Positions 62,181 to 64,000 of a stretch of 64,000 nucleotides of DNA are shown here, piece after piece; positions within the stretch are counted from its first letter, which is position 1, and each line of letters opens with the position of its first letter. The notes under the pieces are model-generated. The model ran no database searches. It saw nothing but the letters and a program-made list of their open reading frames with translations, and was not told where the DNA came from. The stretch is taken from contig OX030958.1 in NCBI GenBank assembly GCA_943735955.1, forward strand, positions 9,505,126 to 9,569,125, written 5' to 3'. A program made the position numbers and the translations under genes. Source of the stretch: Piscicola geometra (lineage: Eukaryota > Annelida > Clitellata > Hirudinida > Piscicolidae).

Positions 62181-62958
62181 GTACCACTAAATGACCAAAA
62201 ATCTAATTATAAGGTGAATTAGAAAAAAAGTTATATAAAAATATATGATTTTAGTGAGGAAAGCAGACCAAAAAAGTTATAGTCAGTGAGCATTGTTCAC
62301 GCAAAATCGATTCAAATCAAATTAACCTTCAATAATTGTTTTAATACAATTTTTAAAAAAATCATTTTAAATTAGTTTTATTTAAAATATTTTCACTCCG
62401 TTAATTACATTCCACTATACATAATTAATCATTTTATTTGTTCCTGTTAGTGTTTTACGAACGAATAGAAAAAAAACATTTTTTCAAACTCTAAAAGCAA
62501 CAAACATTTTCGAAGCGTGTATCAGGATGATGTAAAAATATTTTTACTTGCAAATTTTAGCTTTCCGCATTTTTTTTCTCATTTACAAACATTAATCTGC
62601 AAATTATAAAACTTTTCTTGCAGATATTCAAAACCACCAGTGTGGTTTCAATTTCTTCACTGTCTTCATCACTACTCTATCTTACACCTTACTTTTACAA
62701 CGCTTTTCTGGGCCCCCGTTTCAACATAGTTTCTTTCCCATCAATTAAATCTCCACAACGACTGTTATCTTCAACCATATTGAAAAATAGTTTCTGTGAA
62801 ATACTTCAATTTCAATCAGCACCCGATCGTCTCTTTGATAATTTTGAGGGTGATAATGATAAGACGGAATGGAAAAATAATAAAATAGTTCAACTGCCAG
62901 ACAGTTCCTCAACACAATATTTGTACCACACCACAACGAAGCCACTATATCTCTTTAG

Positions 62959-64000
62959 AAAGTGAAAATACAACAGAACGTCTTTTCGTCAAACCACATT
63001 ACGTCTAACTTTATCGCAACACACCATTGCAAAGCCAATAACATTACAGTCCAGGACAATGGAGCATACGTATTAAAAATGCGCATTTTTATATTTTTTC
63101 TGCTTTCGCTACAAAGCCCCGTTGAAACATATGAAAGCAATTCAACCCTCGCTATGAAAACTTCCATACAAAACCATTATGACAACTGCAAGCGAGAGTG
63201 GGTGGGGTGTGCCTACGACAACAAAAAAAAGCAAACAAGTCAAGAAAATAAAGAAAATAAAGAAAATAAAGAAAAAGAGCAGAGTCGAGTGGCGCATAAA
63301 AACTCCCTTTATTGTCACTTTTTAAAAAAAATACTTTCAACTGCTTCACGGCGGCAACCGTATTATCCCACACATTACACGTCTGCTCATTTCTCAAGAA
63401 AGAAATACTCTAGCAAGTACAGCAACCAAGTCAATGAGCCACTGAAAAATCCATACGTCTTCGACCATCCTTTCGCCTATCAATTCAAAAGCTTCTGCCA
63501 AGGCAAAAAGAAAAAACACTCAAAAATTGTCCACATACTCGTTAAAGCACTTAACGCAAATGTCACCTCGCCCACCCACATCTCTTTGAGGAATGACCAC
63601 GTGGTCAAAAAAATAATGAAGAGTGTAAAGAAAAACACTAAAATAATTAAAAAAGATAAAAATAAAACTATAAATGTAAAATTAGAAGATATTAAATCAC
63701 AGAAAAAAATATTTTTAGAAAAGGAAATAAAAATTGTAGCCATAAAACCCGGGAATTTTCGGCAAAATTGTATAACTTTTAAAAAAAGAAGAGCATTTGA
63801 AATAAATGGAAAAAAGTTATTTGGAATAAGTTTGGGTGATAAAAAGAGGACTGCAATAAAAATGGAAAAAATAATGGTCGTAGATGGTGTTGTAGTGAAT
63901 AAAAAAGATACTGAAAATAGTTTGTTTGCTGAAGGAGGTAAACGGACGAAACGACGAGTAATAAAGAAAACTCAAAAAGACATGAAAAATAAATTAAATA
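62959..64000 (+). CDS. Open lysine-rich reading frame running off the right edge
   Basis: No stop from 62959 to 64000 (347 codons), in AT-rich DNA where such length is not expected by chance. The TAG that closes the frame upstream is the end of a good acceptor (TATATCTCTTTAG), so this may be an internal or last exon starting at 62959. Alternatively, translation starts at Met 63079, giving MRIFIFFLLSLQSPVETYES, a signal-peptide-like or membrane start, followed by Cys-spaced ENKENKENKE repeats, Tyr/His-rich PYYPTHYTSAH and a very basic C-terminal half (KKDKNKT, GGKRTKRRV). No known family recognised. Confidence 0.6.

Noticed and set aside
62618..62965. 115-codon frame beginning MQIFKTTSVVSI
   Set aside because: It follows a fair acceptor but has all three frames unusually open, no recognisable protein, and ends just before the better-supported frame at 62959.

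Overview
The window is nuclear DNA of an invertebrate animal. It holds seven intron-rich protein genes that I could assemble exon by exon from splice sites, reading phase and remembered family sequence. Exons are GC-balanced and intergenic DNA is AT-rich. Simple repeats are exceptionally dense. Malacostracan crustaceans are known for such density, but nothing here fixes the lineage.

Layout. (1) 1-7061, minus strand: an ABCB6-type half-transporter, running off the left edge before its ATP-binding domain. (2) 9091-11239, plus: cytosolic guanylate kinase (GUK1), complete, divergent from ABCB6. (3) 12623-15261, plus: a tetraspanin. (4) 15979-16361, plus: TRIAP1, a twin CX9C mitochondrial protein. 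(5) 24346-17143, minus: a PP2A B'' regulatory subunit (PPP2R3 family) with an EF-hand, tail to tail with TRIAP1. (6) 25340-40035, plus: a 29-exon TMEM94 (P-type-ATPase-like ER protein), head to head with PPP2R3. (7) 44902-52535, plus: an SLC5/SGLT sodium-coupled cotransporter with an unusual loop of nearly 200 residues. From 52536 to the end there are giant satellites, retroelement debris, tRNA-derived SINEs, unidentified coding-like exons and a lysine-rich reading frame of at least 1 kb that leaves the window open at 64000. The genes are unrelated housekeeping and membrane functions; I see no operon or pathway.

Mobile DNA: a degenerate hAT element (41100-42693) with an 8-bp target duplication, two short TA-flanked MITEs, two copies of a tRNA-derived SINE, a tRNA-like SINE head and non-LTR reverse transcriptase relics.

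The most striking pattern is in the introns. On the sense strand of each gene, many introns begin at the splice donor with G/T-rich tandem repeats and end at the acceptor with C/A-rich tandem repeats. The two ends are often complementary; two TMEM94 introns have perfect 14-nt and 12-nt arms that start on the first base of the intron. Several arrays also copy the splice site itself (donor at 32341 and 38870, acceptor at 29397 and 33186). This resembles, with a wider range of repeat units, the AC/GT-bridged introns reported in zebrafish.
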